From Synechococcus sp. CS-1328 (GTDB lineage: Bacteria; Cyanobacteriota; Cyanobacteriia; PCC-6307; Cyanobiaceae), in the NCBI RefSeq assembly GCF_025128095.1, contig NZ_JAHLYT010000071.1, forward strand, positions 248,001 to 312,000: a DNA stretch of 64,000 nt. Reading direction: 5' to 3'. The notes below the pieces were generated by a model. It ran no database searches and had not been told where the DNA came from. It worked only from the letters and a program-made list of their open reading frames with translations. Below are positions 37,144 to 46,804 of the stretch, one piece after another (position 1 is the first letter of the stretch; the number at the start of each line of letters is the position of its first letter). The translations under genes and the position numbers were made by a program.

Positions 37144-37824
37144 ATGTCGAGCGGCTCTGAACGACCTGAGCTGCCGGCGCCTCAGGCCCCGGCAGGGAAC
37201 CTGCCGGCCCAGCTGATCCGCCGCTATCTCCGCCTGTTCGCCTTCTACGACCGCGATGGCGACGGACGCCACACCCTGCGGGGCGATTTCGATCCGGTGG
37301 CTGCTCAGCTTGCTAAGCGCTGGCAGGGTCGATGCACCCCCTCCCCGAATCTGCTGCAGCTTCTGCTCGACACCTACCGGCACGAAAATTCGCGTCGAGA
37401 CAGCGACCAAGACGGACAGGTGAGTCAGGAGGAGTTCGTGGCCTCCCACGCCCGGGTGCTCGCTGCCTTCCAGGCTGACCCGGACGGTGCACGGCGGTTC
37501 ATCGTCCGGTCCGCCGGTGGCTTTTTCGACGTGCTCGACCTTGATGGCGATGGCATGCTCTGCCTCGACGATCTGGCGGCTTTCGCCGCCGCCTACGGCC
37601 ATCCCAGCGACGGCATCGCCGCCAACCTCGATGCGATGCTCGCTGCCCTGGGACTGCCGGCAGGCCTTCTGCCACGTGAGGCCTTCCTGACGCTGGTGGA
37701 GCAGTACTGGTTCGATCCCTCCCCGGAGGCGCCTGGCAGCCACCTCTTTGATGGAGTGGGTCTGTCCGAGCCGAGCCCGAACCAGCACCTGCACCAGCAC
37801 CAGCACGGTGACGATCCCGACTGA
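37144..37824 (+). CDS. EF-hand calcium-binding protein
   Basis: A 226-residue soluble protein with three EF-hand loops: DRDGDGRHTLRG at 36-47 (position 12 is Gly, so weak), DSDQDGQVSQEE at 86-97, and DLDGDGMLCLDD at 132-143. A fourth, degenerate hand is possible near 177-195. The arrangement recalls calexcitin or sarcoplasmic-type bacterial EF-hand proteins. The C-terminus ends with NQHLHQHQHGDDPD, a His-rich tail that could bind a metal. There is no signal peptide. It is divergent from the histidine phosphatase gene across 131 bp. Confidence 0.88.
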   Translation: MSSGSERPELPAPQAPAGNLPAQLIRRYLRLFAFYDRDGDGRHTLRGDFDPVAAQLAKRWQGRCTPSPNLLQLLLDTYRHENSRRDSDQDGQVSQEEFVASHARVLAAFQADPDGARRFIVRSAGGFFDVLDLDGDGMLCLDDLAAFAAAYGHPSDGIAANLDAMLAALGLPAGLLPREAFLTLVEQYWFDPSPEAPGSHLFDGVGLSEPSPNQHLHQHQHGDDPD

Positions 37825-38329
37825 CTACCGCTCAGCCAAGCCATCCGGCACCCAAACTTCAAGCAGTGCCCCCAATCGGCGCCTGACAGGCGTGGGCTGG
37901 ATGGGCCTGATGTCTGAACGGATTGGAAGGGCTGGACTCTGACCCCGATCAGTTGAGTTGAGACATCGACGTGCTGATCACAGCTCAATGTCTCGCCAAG
38001 GATTGATCCAGATCGTTCTGAATGGCAGCATTCTGAGCCACTGAGTGCTTTGATCATGCGAGAGGCAGCTCAGCAGCAGTTGTCAGCCATGACCCTGCCT
38101 TTCGACAAGTCGGCTATTTCATGAGGGTCTATAGCTCTTGGTGGCCGATCCCACTTGATGACTAGACTCTTATGATATCATTCTTCTTTTAATATTCTTT
38201 CTCATTTAAGAGTCCTACTCTTATCCATCCGTGTGCTTCGGCCTATCCGTTTCTCCCTTTCAGCTGGGTTTGAAACATAGTCCCACCTGTTGATGCGCCC
38301 GCTGAAAATGCAGCACCTCTCTCCGTAGG
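37825..38329. other. Spacer of 505 bp with an AT-rich core, upstream of a Rieske protein gene
   Basis: No gene was found here. The first part has a GAGACAT/ATGTCTC inverted repeat (37960-37966 with 37988-37994). The segment at about 38155-38225 is strikingly AT-rich for this genome and holds dyads (see the separate entry). The last ~100 bp precede the Rieske gene and should contain its promoter and leader. Confidence 0.6.
38165..38224. promoter_or_regulatory. AT-rich dyad region, candidate operator/promoter
   Basis: GACTCTTA (38165-38172) has an inverted partner TAAGAGTC (38207-38214), and the word ACTCTTAT recurs directly at about 38217-38224. Between them lies the palindrome ATGATATCAT (38172-38181) and T-rich DNA with TAATATTC. 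Such dyads in a low-GC spacer suggest a regulator-binding site for the Rieske gene 106 bp downstream; the regulator is unknown. Confidence 0.4.
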
Positions 38330-39469
38330 ATGACTCTTTCGTTGTCAGAGGCAGTGCCCCCGTCCCTCGATCTCGATCGACCCTGGCTGTCGGAGCGGCT
38401 GGTGGCCTGGCCGATCCTGTCGAGCGCCGATCTGCCAACGGAATCGGCGCTCAGTCTGCGGGTGTTCGCGTTGCCCCTCCTGCTGGTCCGGGGAGCCGAC
38501 GGCAGGGTATCCGCCCACCTCGATGTCTGCCCCCACCGGCTCGTGTCCTTCTCCTGCGCCGGCACGCCACCGCGGGTGCAGGGTTCGGTCGTCCGGTGCC
38601 CCTATCACTACCAGGAGTTCGATCAGGCAGGCCAGTGCGTGCGCACGCTTCATGGCGAAACCGGCCGCGCCGAGCACCTGGTGACGCTGCCGCTGCGGGA
38701 GTGGGGTGGGTTCCTCTGGCTGCCGGCGGGCAGGCGCCTGTTCGCCTCGGCCGATCCCGCCGCCTGGCTCGCTCCTGAAGTGGAGGCGGCCCTGCAGGAC
38801 GCGCAGCTGCCGGCGGAATTCGCCGGTGAGTTGCTCGATTCCAGCCGCACCGACGCCCTGCCGCTGTTCCACTACCGCTATCCGAAGGGTCCCTGGGGCC
38901 TGGTGGTCACCAGCGGCATCGATCACACCCATGGCTTCCACGTTCACGCCATCGCCCGTACGGTGCATCAGCTGCGGCGCTGGTTGGGCCAGGAGACCCT
39001 CAGCGGCATGCACATGGTCTGCGACGACGCGGAACGCTCGGTGCTGGTCACCTACGACCAATACCGCGACAGTCTGCAGGCTTACTGGAAGGTGGGCGCT
39101 GCCCCCAATCTCTGGCTCAACAAGCTGGATGATGGTCTGCATCTGGCGGTGCTGTTCGTACCCGACGATCGCGGCAGCACCACCCTGCGCGGCACCCTGT
39201 ATGCCGGTGGTCGCTGGCGCTCCCTGCTGGAGAACGGGCCGGCGCTCAAGGCACTGCGGGATCTCTCCAATCACAACAACGACGAGGACCGTCCCTTCAT
39301 CGAAAGCCAGGCGGAGCTGCTGGGTGGCGGCCGCATTCCGGTCGGTAATGCCAGCGTCAATGACGCGCCGGTGTATCGCTTCTTCCGCTACCTGGAGGCG
39401 ATCACCGGTAGCCCGATCGCCTTCGGCCACAAACCCCACCCCCGCGATCTGCTGGTTCAGAGCGACTGA
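38330..39469 (+). CDS. Rieske [2Fe-2S] oxygenase-like protein
   Basis: A 379-residue protein with an N-terminal Rieske domain: the cluster ligands are in DVCPHRLVSFSC (CxH) and VRCPYHYQEFDQ (CxxH). The C-terminal part has GIDHTHGFHVHAIARTVHQL, which may hold mononuclear-iron histidines but does not follow the usual D-x2-H-x4-H spacing. There is no transmembrane segment and no C-terminal CxxC, so it is not a typical pheophorbide a oxygenase. The substrate is unknown. It converges on a second Rieske oxygenase gene with a 13-bp 3' overlap. Confidence 0.85.
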   Translation: MTLSLSEAVPPSLDLDRPWLSERLVAWPILSSADLPTESALSLRVFALPLLLVRGADGRVSAHLDVCPHRLVSFSCAGTPPRVQGSVVRCPYHYQEFDQAGQCVRTLHGETGRAEHLVTLPLREWGGFLWLPAGRRLFASADPAAWLAPEVEAALQDAQLPAEFAGELLDSSRTDALPLFHYRYPKGPWGLVVTSGIDHTHGFHVHAIARTVHQLRRWLGQETLSGMHMVCDDAERSVLVTYDQYRDSLQAYWKVGAAPNLWLNKLDDGLHLAVLFVPDDRGSTTLRGTLYAGGRWRSLLENGPALKALRDLSNHNNDEDRPFIESQAELLGGGRIPVGNASVNDAPVYRFFRYLEAITGSPIAFGHKPHPRDLLVQSD

Positions 39470-40449
39470 ATCAGCTCCCTCAGTCGCTGGCGCATCAGGG
39501 CGATCGGCTGGTCGGCTTCGATCAGATGCTCTCCTGCTGGCCAGGGTTCGAGCACGGCGGCCATGGCGGTGAGGATCGCCCGGTCCTGATCGATCAGGCC
39601 CCGCTCGAACCGCACCATGGCGGCAGCCGGCACCTGCTCTTCGGTGTCGTTGCGGAAGTAGAAGCGGCTGATTCGCGTGTCCTGAGGATTGGTGGGCACG
39701 GCGTGCAGCACGATCCGCTGCCTCAGGCCATTCGGCCATTCCAGCTCCAGGCTGAGGCCGAGCGGCGCAATCCAGCTCACCTGCCGCTCCACCGTCAAGG
39801 TGTCCGTGTCCTGGTCGAGGGTGTCTTTGAGCACGGCGTTGTTGTGCACCTGCAGGGGGATGCGGAAGCGGAAGCCGTCAACGGTGTCCTCGATCGGCCC
39901 TTCGATCGGATCGGGCTGGGCCGTGGTGGCCTGCAGCAGCCCGCGGTGCACGAAGTAGTGGTGGAAATTGTCGAGCCCGTTCTCAATCACCCGGAAGGGC
40001 GAGCAGGGCCAGAGTTCCCAGAAACCATCGATCAGGCGGTGTGAGGGGTCGTGCTCCTCGGGAAAGCTGGGCAGTGGCAGCCGCGGCTGGTCCGACAGGC
40101 ACACCCACACCCGGCCATAGCGCGCCTGGGCCGGATAGGTGCGCAGCCGGCAGGCCTCGGGGATCGGCCGCTGCGGCTGCTGAGGAATGGCGAGGCAGCG
40201 ACCGTCGCCTGAGAATTCCCAGCCGTGGTAGGGGCAGTGGAGGCTTCCGTCCGCCCCGATGCTGCCACTAGAGAGCCGCGCTGAGCGGTGCGGACAGCGA
40301 TCGGGGGCGGCGTGGGGCGCGCCATCGCCGCCGCGCCAGATCACCAGCGGCTCCCCGAGCAGTTCCACGGCCACCGGATCGTTCCCAAGCTGATCAAGCG
40401 GCAGCACCGGATACCAGAAGGGACGCAACCGGGCGGGATCGAGGGGCAT
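39457..40449 (-). CDS. Rieske non-haem iron oxygenase (VanA/PaO-like)
   Basis: A 330-residue oxygenase starting MPLDPARLRPFWYPVLPLDQ. The Rieske ligands are in DRCPHRSARLSSG and LHCPYHGWEFSGDG. The mononuclear iron motif ENGLDNFHHYFVHRG fits the N/E-x2-D-x2-H-x4-H pattern of ring-hydroxylating or demethylating oxygenases such as VanA or the pheophorbide a oxygenase relatives. The substrate is unknown. The ATG at 40449 starts the fold; the frame is open to 40482. It faces the first Rieske gene tail to tail. Confidence 0.9.
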   Translation of the reverse strand: MPLDPARLRPFWYPVLPLDQLGNDPVAVELLGEPLVIWRGGDGAPHAAPDRCPHRSARLSSGSIGADGSLHCPYHGWEFSGDGRCLAIPQQPQRPIPEACRLRTYPAQARYGRVWVCLSDQPRLPLPSFPEEHDPSHRLIDGFWELWPCSPFRVIENGLDNFHHYFVHRGLLQATTAQPDPIEGPIEDTVDGFRFRIPLQVHNNAVLKDTLDQDTDTLTVERQVSWIAPLGLSLELEWPNGLRQRIVLHAVPTNPQDTRISRFYFRNDTEEQVPAAAMVRFERGLIDQDRAILTAMAAVLEPWPAGEHLIEADQPIALMRQRLRELIQSL

Positions 40450-40670
40450 GGCGGGGTGGCGCACAAGTGTGGCAGTGATCAATTTTGGATCCCGGCGGAG
40501 GTGGCATCTCGCGGTCTCGGGTGGGTCGGGCTCGGTGGTCTGGTTGGCCCAGGAGCATGGGCTCGATAGCTGGAGACCTGAAGCGATGAATCCTGAGGGC
40601 CTCAGCTGGGATCCCGATGCATGGGTGTCTTTCGGACCCGACCGCCACCTTGATCGCCGAGAGGCCAGCC

Positions 40671-42221
40671 CTAACCGTGCAGCGCCGCCGTCGCCCGGAT
40701 CTCAGCCAGTTCCTCGGCAGGGATCTTCTCTAATTGGCGCAGCACAAGCGACATGCGGCCATTGCGGCTCAGTTCGTTGTGGTGGCGGGCGAGGAAATCC
40801 CAGTAGTGGGCATTGAGCGGGCAGGCCTGCGGGCCGATGCGCTGGCGGGGGTCGTAGCGACAGCCCTGGCAGTAGTTGCTCATGCGGCGGATGTAGTTGC
40901 CGCTGGCGGCATAGGGCTTGCTGGCCAGGCGTCCGCCATCAGCGAACAGCGCCATGCCCAGCACATTGGTCTGCATCACCCAGTCGTGGCCGTCGATGAA
41001 CATCCGGTGGAACCAGGCGGTGAGGGCCTGCGGATCGAGGCCGGCGATCAGGCCGTAGTTGGCCAGCACCATCAGCCGCTGAATGTGGTGCGAGTAGCCG
41101 GTGGCCTTTAGCTCCGCCAGCACCGTGTCGAGGCAGGCCATGCCGCTGCCGCCCAGCTCCTCGAAGAACGCCGGCAAGGGTCGCTGATGATCGAAGTGAT
41201 TGCTGGCGGCATAGGCCTCACCAAACCAGTGGTAGAGGCCATGGGTGTACTCACGCCAGCCGAGGATCTGGCGGATCACCCCCTCCAAACCCGCTAGGGG
41301 CGTGCCCCGCTCCAGGCCCGCCGCCTCCAGCCGGCGGATCACTTCCAGCGGATGGAGCAGCCCCAGGTTGAGATAGGGCGAAATCAAGGCATGCCAGAGG
41401 GTGGGCTGCCCCTGCACCATGGCGTCCTGATACGGCCCGAAGCCATCGAGACGGGTAGCGATGAAGTGCTCCAGCACCGCCAAGGCCTGCTGCCGGCTCA
41501 CCGCCCAGCCAAACGGACGCGGACTGCCCGGCAGCGGCGGCAGACCATCAGCCCTGCGCTGCTCCTGCAGCTGCTCCACCCGCTCAATCACCGCCTCGGT
41601 GATCGCATCCGGCGCAAAGACCAGCGGAGACGGACCCGCCAGTCCACGGGGCGGCGCCTTGCGGTTCTCAGCATCGAAGTTCCACTGGCCGCCTAGGGGA
41701 CGGGCCGTCTTGCCCTCCCCCTCCAGCAGCACTTCAAAACGGCGGCGCCCCTCGCGGTAAAAAAATTCCAGTCGCAACTGCTTCTGGCGCTCGGCCCACG
41801 CCGAGAATGCCTCCCGGCTCCAGAGGAAGGCGTTGCTCGGCAGCCAGACCAGGCGCACCGGGAGCCTCAGGGCATCGATCGCGCGGCGGAACTCCCGGTC
41901 CGCGGGCTCCATCAGGCGCAGCTCCTCGATCCGGTGCTCGGCGATCCAGCCCCGCACCGCCTCGCAGGAGCTGGCCGCCTCACGGTGATCCACCTCCCAG
42001 CCCGCCTGCCGCAGGGCGACGGCGAAGTGCCGCTGGGCGCTCCACTGCAGCACCAGCTTCTGGCAGTGAGACGCCCGGCGGCGGAGGACCGCGGCGCTCT
42101 CGACCAACAGCACCCGCGCCTGCCCGGGGCCCGTGCTGGCCAGGGCGGCCTGATCGGCGCTGAGCTGATCAACCAGCACCCATACCCCCAGTCCGGTGGT
42201 GGGGTCAGCCAATCGGCTCAC
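40671..42221 (-). CDS. FeS-type cryptochrome/photolyase (CPRP, PhrB-like)
   Basis: A 516-residue flavoprotein of the iron-sulfur bacterial cryptochrome/photolyase class, probably a (6-4) photolyase. The [4Fe-4S] cysteines are GMACLDTV, and then YCQGC and a Cys 13 residues on (IGPQACPLN); the C-x2-C-x12-C spacing matches Agrobacterium PhrB. The FAD and DNA region has WREYTHGLYHWFGE, GYSHHIQRLMVLANYGLIAG and GHDWVMQTNVLGMALFADGG. It starts at a GTG and its 5' end overlaps the upstream small exported gene by 17 bp. Confidence 0.92.
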   Translation of the reverse strand: MSRLADPTTGLGVWVLVDQLSADQAALASTGPGQARVLLVESAAVLRRRASHCQKLVLQWSAQRHFAVALRQAGWEVDHREAASSCEAVRGWIAEHRIEELRLMEPADREFRRAIDALRLPVRLVWLPSNAFLWSREAFSAWAERQKQLRLEFFYREGRRRFEVLLEGEGKTARPLGGQWNFDAENRKAPPRGLAGPSPLVFAPDAITEAVIERVEQLQEQRRADGLPPLPGSPRPFGWAVSRQQALAVLEHFIATRLDGFGPYQDAMVQGQPTLWHALISPYLNLGLLHPLEVIRRLEAAGLERGTPLAGLEGVIRQILGWREYTHGLYHWFGEAYAASNHFDHQRPLPAFFEELGGSGMACLDTVLAELKATGYSHHIQRLMVLANYGLIAGLDPQALTAWFHRMFIDGHDWVMQTNVLGMALFADGGRLASKPYAASGNYIRRMSNYCQGCRYDPRQRIGPQACPLNAHYWDFLARHHNELSRNGRMSLVLRQLEKIPAEELAEIRATAALHG

Positions 42222-42564
42222 CGCTGAGGCGACAGGCGCGGCGGGTCAGCGCCGCCACATAGCCCCGCTCCACCGGTCCGGTCGCCGGGCTGAGGCGACC
42301 GTCGCGACAATCCACCACCAACCGCTCGTGGTGCCCCTGCTGATCACTCATCCGCAGGCGCAGCTGGAAGTGGTGCTTGGCACTGCGGGTGATCTGCTCA
42401 GCGCAGACGGGTCCGATACAGAGGCCCGGCGCCGCCAGGGCCTGCGGTATCAGGGCCTGGGGTGCCAGGGCCAGCGGCACGGGCAGGGGCAGCAGAGGCA
42501 GGGCCACCGCCAGAACACTCAGCAGCAGCAGACCATTCAGCAGCAGGCCAGGGATGCGCCTCAA
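42205..42564 (-). CDS. Small exported hypothetical protein
   Basis: A 119-residue protein with an N-terminal hydrophobic signal ([20 protein letters not shown], then a Leu/Pro/Ala-rich stretch) and a mature part with [40 protein letters not shown] and [10 protein letters not shown], so it holds four cysteines that could pair in the periplasm. Its TTG start overlaps the uvrC stop (TTGA at 42561-42564) and its end overlaps the photolyase start, which suggests one uvrC-orf-photolyase transcript. No family is recognised. Confidence 0.65.
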   Translation of the reverse strand: MRRIPGLLLNGLLLLSVLAVALPLLPLPVPLALAPQALIPQALAAPGLCIGPVCAEQITRSAKHHFQLRLRMSDQQGHHERLVVDCRDGRLSPATGPVERGYVAALTRRACRLSGEPIG

Positions 42565-44711
42565 CCGGCGAGCTCCAGGGGGGTCCCATTCTCCTGGCTG
42601 CCGCGATCAGGAGCGGCATCGGTGAGGCGTGGATCCCGATCCGCTGCTGGTGCTGTGTCGGTGTTGATGTCGCTGTTGATGCCGGTGGTGTCAGCATCCG
42701 CATCCGGGTGGAAATAGGCCCAGACCTGCTGCGCCAGGGCCGGTCCCACCCCCGGAGCCTCCGCAATCCGCTCGGCACTGGCCAGCTGAATGGCATCAAT
42801 CGAGCGGAAGTGAGCCAGCAGCTCCTTGACGCGCTTGGGACCCAGGCCAGGAATATCGGAGAGGCGCGAGCGCTTCATCCGCTCCCCCCTCTGCTGACGG
42901 TGGAAGCTCACGGCGAAGCGGTGGGCCTCATCACGCAGGCGCCGCAGCAGCTGAACACCCAGCTGCTCGGGCTCGCTCTCGAGCGGCTCCCGGGCACCGG
43001 GCAGGAACACCTCCTCCCGCTGTTTGGCCAGGGAGCAGACCACCAGGTCTTCGTCGAGATTCAACTCCCGCAAAGCCTCCATCACCGCCGAGAGCTGGCC
43101 CTTGCCGCCGTCGATCATCACCACATCGGGCCAGTCATTGAGCCCGCCGGTGTGCAGCGCCGAATCGGCCGCCCGCCGCAGCTCGCGCAGATCCGCCCCC
43201 TCGGCCTTGGCCTGGGCCCAGCGGCGGAAGCGGCGACGCATGATCTCGGCCATGGCCATGAAGTCGTCGGAGTGGCCGGAGCGGATCGAACTGCTCTGGA
43301 TCTTGTACTTGCGGTAGTGCTGCTTGGCCGGCAGGCCATCGAGAAACACCACCTGCGACGCCACCGCATCACTGCCCTGGATGTGGCTGATGTCGTAGCC
43401 CTCGATCCGGCGGGGTGGATGGGCTAGATCAAGCAGCTGGGCCAGATCTTCGGTCGCCAGCGTGTTCTGTTCACTGCTGCGCTGGGCCCGCTCCAGTTCA
43501 TAGCCGGCATTGCGAACCACCAGCTCGATCAGCTCGGCCTTCTGCTGCCGCTGCGGCACCACCAGCTTCACCCGGCGGCCGCGCCGCTCCGCCAGCCATT
43601 CCTCAATCAGGCTCTGCTGGGGCAGGGGGTATTGCAACAGCAGCTCCGGCGGGATCTCCACCGCTTCCACCTGGCTGTAATGCTCCTCGATCACCCGCTG
43701 CAGGATCCGGCCGAGAGCCTGCTGCAGCTCAGGAGCGGCTGGCAACTCGCCGCCAGCTCCTTCCTCCGCAGCGGGAAGCGCCACCGCATCAGCAGTGAAA
43801 CCGAGCCGACCCACCAGCTTGCCGGCCCGCATCTGGAACAGCTGCACCGCCGCCAGCCGGTCATTCGCCGCCAGGGCCAGCACATCGCGGGAGACGGAAC
43901 TGTCCCCCAGGCTCATCTTCTGATCGGCGGTGAGGTTGGCCAGACCCTGCAGCTGGTCGCGCACCCGAGCTGCCGCCTCGAAATCGAGCCGCTCGGCATA
44001 GCGCTCCATCTGGACCTGCAGCAACTCCAGAAGCTCATCATTGCGCCCCTGAAAAATCATCGCCACCTTGCGCAGGATGTGGTGATAATCGTCCGAGCTG
44101 ATCTTCTCCTGGCAGACACCCGGGCAGCGGCCGATATCAAAATTCAGGCAGGTGCGATCCCGATGCAGCGGCAGGGGCCGTTGCCGCAGCGGAAACACGC
44201 GCTTGACCAGGCCCAGGGTGCGGCGCAGCAGGCCCACATCCACATAGGGGCCGTAGAAGCGATCCAGCGGGCTGCGCAAGCGGCGGCGGCGGGTGATGAA
44301 CAGCCGCGGATAGGCCTCGCTCCAGGTGATGCAGAGATAGGGATACTTCTTGTCGTCCTTAAGCAGCACATTGAAGTGCGGCTGGTTCTGCTTGATCAGG
44401 TTCGACTCCAGCGCCAGCGCCTCGGCTTCGCTGTCGGTGACGATGAACTCGATCTCACACACCTGCCGCACCATCAGGCCGATGCGGGGGCTGTGCCCCT
44501 GGGAGGCCTGGAAGTAACTGCGCACCCGGTTGCGCAGCAGCTTCGCCTTGCCGATGTAGAGGATGCGGTCGTCGCCGTCGCGCATCAAATAGCAACCTGG
44601 CTCCGCAGGCACCGCCTTGAGGCGGGCCCGCAGACGCTCAGGCTGCTGGATCAAGGGGCGCTGGGTCGCACCGGCGGGCTCGGGGAGGGACTCAGCCAAG
44701 GGGCAAACCAC
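42561..44711 (-). CDS. uvrC: Excinuclease ABC subunit C
   Basis: Makes both incisions in nucleotide excision repair. The 716-residue protein has the GIY-YIG domain ([20 protein letters not shown], about 32-110), the UvrB-interacting UVR motif (about 225-255, with [18 protein letters not shown]), the RNase H-like endonuclease domain with [17 protein letters not shown], and tandem helix-hairpin-helix motifs ([19 protein letters not shown]). The last ~45 residues ([20 protein letters not shown] and on) are an extra Asp/Thr-rich tail encoded by short repeats. It is followed by a small exported protein and a photolyase gene, so two DNA-repair genes share a transcript. Confidence 0.96.
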   Translation of the reverse strand: MVCPLAESLPEPAGATQRPLIQQPERLRARLKAVPAEPGCYLMRDGDDRILYIGKAKLLRNRVRSYFQASQGHSPRIGLMVRQVCEIEFIVTDSEAEALALESNLIKQNQPHFNVLLKDDKKYPYLCITWSEAYPRLFITRRRRLRSPLDRFYGPYVDVGLLRRTLGLVKRVFPLRQRPLPLHRDRTCLNFDIGRCPGVCQEKISSDDYHHILRKVAMIFQGRNDELLELLQVQMERYAERLDFEAAARVRDQLQGLANLTADQKMSLGDSSVSRDVLALAANDRLAAVQLFQMRAGKLVGRLGFTADAVALPAAEEGAGGELPAAPELQQALGRILQRVIEEHYSQVEAVEIPPELLLQYPLPQQSLIEEWLAERRGRRVKLVVPQRQQKAELIELVVRNAGYELERAQRSSEQNTLATEDLAQLLDLAHPPRRIEGYDISHIQGSDAVASQVVFLDGLPAKQHYRKYKIQSSSIRSGHSDDFMAMAEIMRRRFRRWAQAKAEGADLRELRRAADSALHTGGLNDWPDVVMIDGGKGQLSAVMEALRELNLDEDLVVCSLAKQREEVFLPGAREPLESEPEQLGVQLLRRLRDEAHRFAVSFHRQQRGERMKRSRLSDIPGLGPKRVKELLAHFRSIDAIQLASAERIAEAPGVGPALAQQVWAYFHPDADADTTGINSDINTDTAPAADRDPRLTDAAPDRGSQENGTPLELAG

Positions 44712-44727
44712 CGGGTGCTGCGGGGGA

Positions 44728-45222
44728 TCAGCCGCCGTACTGCCAGCCGGTGCTGCTCAGCTCCAGGGCACTGGCATCGCGGTGCAGCACGGCGCTCTTC
44801 ACCTCACCCACGAACACGGTGTGATCGCCGTGGGCCACCTGACCCACCAGCTCACACTCCACACCGCCCAGGGCCTCATTGAGGATCGGCAGGCCGAGGG
44901 GGCCAAGGCTGAACGGTGCCGCATCAAAGCGGCCACCCATGGCCTTCTGGGGCTTGAAGAACACGGCCGCCAGATCCTTCTGATCGGAGCTCAGCACGTT
45001 CAAGGAAAACCGGCCGGTGCGCTGGATGATGCCGTTACTGGTGGAATCGGCCCGCACGGCCATCACCACCAGCGGCGGCTCAAACGATCCCTGGGTGACC
45101 CAGCTGGCGGTGAAGCCATTCACTTCCTCGCCTTCGGTCACACCGCAGATGAACACCCCATGGGGGATTTTGCGCAGCAGCACCTTCTTGGCTTCCGCGT
45201 TCAGGCCGGGCTGGTCGGACAT
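44728..45222 (-). CDS. Flavin reductase-like domain protein
   Basis: A 164-residue FMN-binding protein of the split-barrel flavin reductase family: [40 protein letters not shown] (FMN phosphate contacts), [19 protein letters not shown] and the C-terminal [14 protein letters not shown]. In cyanobacteria such domains also form the C-terminus of flavodiiron proteins; here it stands alone. The stop lies 16 bp before the uvrC start, so co-transcription is likely. It is divergent from coaD. Confidence 0.9.
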   Translation of the reverse strand: MSDQPGLNAEAKKVLLRKIPHGVFICGVTEGEEVNGFTASWVTQGSFEPPLVVMAVRADSTSNGIIQRTGRFSLNVLSSDQKDLAAVFFKPQKAMGGRFDAAPFSLGPLGLPILNEALGGVECELVGQVAHGDHTVFVGEVKSAVLHRDASALELSSTGWQYGG

Positions 45223-45319
45223 GGCAGGGGAGGGCGCGGACGCCCGCGGCTGTCCTGACTCTAGAAAGCCATCCGCAGGTGAAGCAGCCCATAGGCTTGC
45301 TGCCAGCAGGAACGGAGCG

Positions 45320-45811
45320 ATGCGCGCCCTCTATCCCGGCAGCTTCGATCCCCTCACCTTGGGCCACCTCGACCTGATCGAGCGATCCGCCGGCCTGTTT
45401 GACGGCGTGATGGTGGCGGTGCTCCAGAACCCGGGCAAGCGACCCGCTTTCAGCCTGGAGCAACGCCTGGAGCAGATCCGGGCCGCCACCGCCCACCTGG
45501 CCGGTGTGGAGGTGGGCAGTTTCGACGGGCTCACCGTCGACTTCGCCCGCCAGTGCGGCACCGCCGTGATCCTCAGGGGGCTGCGGGCCCTGAGCGACTT
45601 CGAATTCGAACTGCAGATCGCCCACACCAACAAGAGCCTGGCGCCGGCGGTGGAAACCCTCTTCCTGGCCACCGCAGTGCACCACAGCTTCCTGAGCAGT
45701 TCAGTGGTGAAGGAGGTCGCCCGCTTCGGTGGGGATGTGCGCCACATGGTGCCGGCGGGAGTGGCGGAAGATCTGGCCAGGCTCTTTAATCGGACATCCC
45801 CGACGGCCTGA
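45320..45811 (+). CDS. coaD: Phosphopantetheine adenylyltransferase
   Basis: Fourth step of coenzyme A synthesis: 4'-phosphopantetheine and ATP give dephospho-CoA. The 163-residue protein starts [20 protein letters not shown] with the nucleotidyltransferase T/HxGH motif (LGH), has [40 protein letters not shown] and [20 protein letters not shown]. The ATG at 45320 was chosen at the family start. The next gene starts 1 bp after the stop. Confidence 0.97.
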   Translation: MRALYPGSFDPLTLGHLDLIERSAGLFDGVMVAVLQNPGKRPAFSLEQRLEQIRAATAHLAGVEVGSFDGLTVDFARQCGTAVILRGLRALSDFEFELQIAHTNKSLAPAVETLFLATAVHHSFLSSSVVKEVARFGGDVRHMVPAGVAEDLARLFNRTSPTA

Positions 45812-45812
45812 G

Positions 45813-46772
45813 ATGTCCGAGTTGCGCATCACCGTGCTCGATCAGCTGGAGCAGCTTGAGGAGCTCGTGCTCGATGGCAGCCGCATCCCCTTCAGCGGCG
45901 GGCGGCTGGTCAACGAGCAGGACGCCATCGAGCTGATGGATGCGCTGCGGGAGGCTCTGCCTGGTCAGATCGAGCAGGCGGACGAGCTGATCCGTCAGCG
46001 GGAGAGCTTCATCGAGAAGGCCCGCCAGCAGGCTGAGGAGATCGTCGCCCAGGCGCGGCGGGAGCGGGAGCAGCTGATTCAGAGCGCCTCTGTGCGCCAG
46101 GAAGCGGAACGGCAGAGCTCCGAGATGCGCGAACAGGCCCGCCAGCAGTGTGAGCAGGTGCTGTTACAGGCCCGCCAGCAGGCTGCCCAGGCCGAACAGG
46201 AGCACCAGGCCAGGCTTGCCCAGATGGAGCAGCAATTCGCTGCCAGGCGTCAGCACCTTGAACAGGAAGCCCAGGGACGGCGCCAGCAGATGGAGCAGGA
46301 GGCGACCGAACGCAACCGCCTCCTGCTGGAACAGCACGAACGGACCCGCCAGCAAAGTCTGCAGGAACTGGAGGGCATTCGCCAGGAAGGTCTGCGGATC
46401 CAGCGGGAAAGCCAGGCGGAAGCCGAACGGCTGCAGAACGATGCCCTGCAGTTCCGCCAACAGACCCAGCAACAGTGCGAGCAGCTGATCGCCCGCAGCC
46501 GCCAGGAGGCGGCCTCTGTGCAGGAGGGGGCCAATCGCTATGCCGAGCAGGTGCTGGGGGAGCTGGAAGGCCGCCTCAAGGACCTCAGCCAGGTGGTGCT
46601 GGCCGGCCGCCGGGAACTGGTGCGCATGCAGACCGAGGAGTCCGTCACCGCCAGCCGGCCAAGCTCCTCGGCGGCAGCTCCAGCCGAGGGTCCCGAGGGC
46701 TCCGGCGGATCGGTCAGCCGGGCCCGCCGGGCCGCTGGGCGGCTGCGACAGGTGGCTGGCGGCAGAGGCTGA
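45813..46772 (+). CDS. DivIVA-like coiled-coil protein
   Basis: A 319-residue protein with a short N-terminal domain (ITVLDQLEQLEELVLDGSRI PFSGGRLVNEQDAIELMDAL) followed by about 210 residues of Gln/Glu/Arg-rich coiled coil (about 55-265) and a Ser/Ala/Pro-rich tail ending in RRAAGRLRQVAGGRG. The layout recalls cyanobacterial DivIVA-domain or ATP synthase b-like coiled-coil proteins. A scaffold or cell-division role is possible but not shown. It follows coaD by one base. Confidence 0.75.
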   Translation: MSELRITVLDQLEQLEELVLDGSRIPFSGGRLVNEQDAIELMDALREALPGQIEQADELIRQRESFIEKARQQAEEIVAQARREREQLIQSASVRQEAERQSSEMREQARQQCEQVLLQARQQAAQAEQEHQARLAQMEQQFAARRQHLEQEAQGRRQQMEQEATERNRLLLEQHERTRQQSLQELEGIRQEGLRIQRESQAEAERLQNDALQFRQQTQQQCEQLIARSRQEAASVQEGANRYAEQVLGELEGRLKDLSQVVLAGRRELVRMQTEESVTASRPSSSAAAPAEGPEGSGGSVSRARRAAGRLRQVAGGRG

Positions 46773-46804
46773 CGACATACTGCCGCCCTCGCCTTCACTA
46801 CCAG

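Noticed and set aside
38345-39739. 464-codon minus-strand frame opposite the first Rieske gene
   Set aside because: Antisense shadow rich in Gln, Arg and Gly; the plus frame has clear Rieske ligands.
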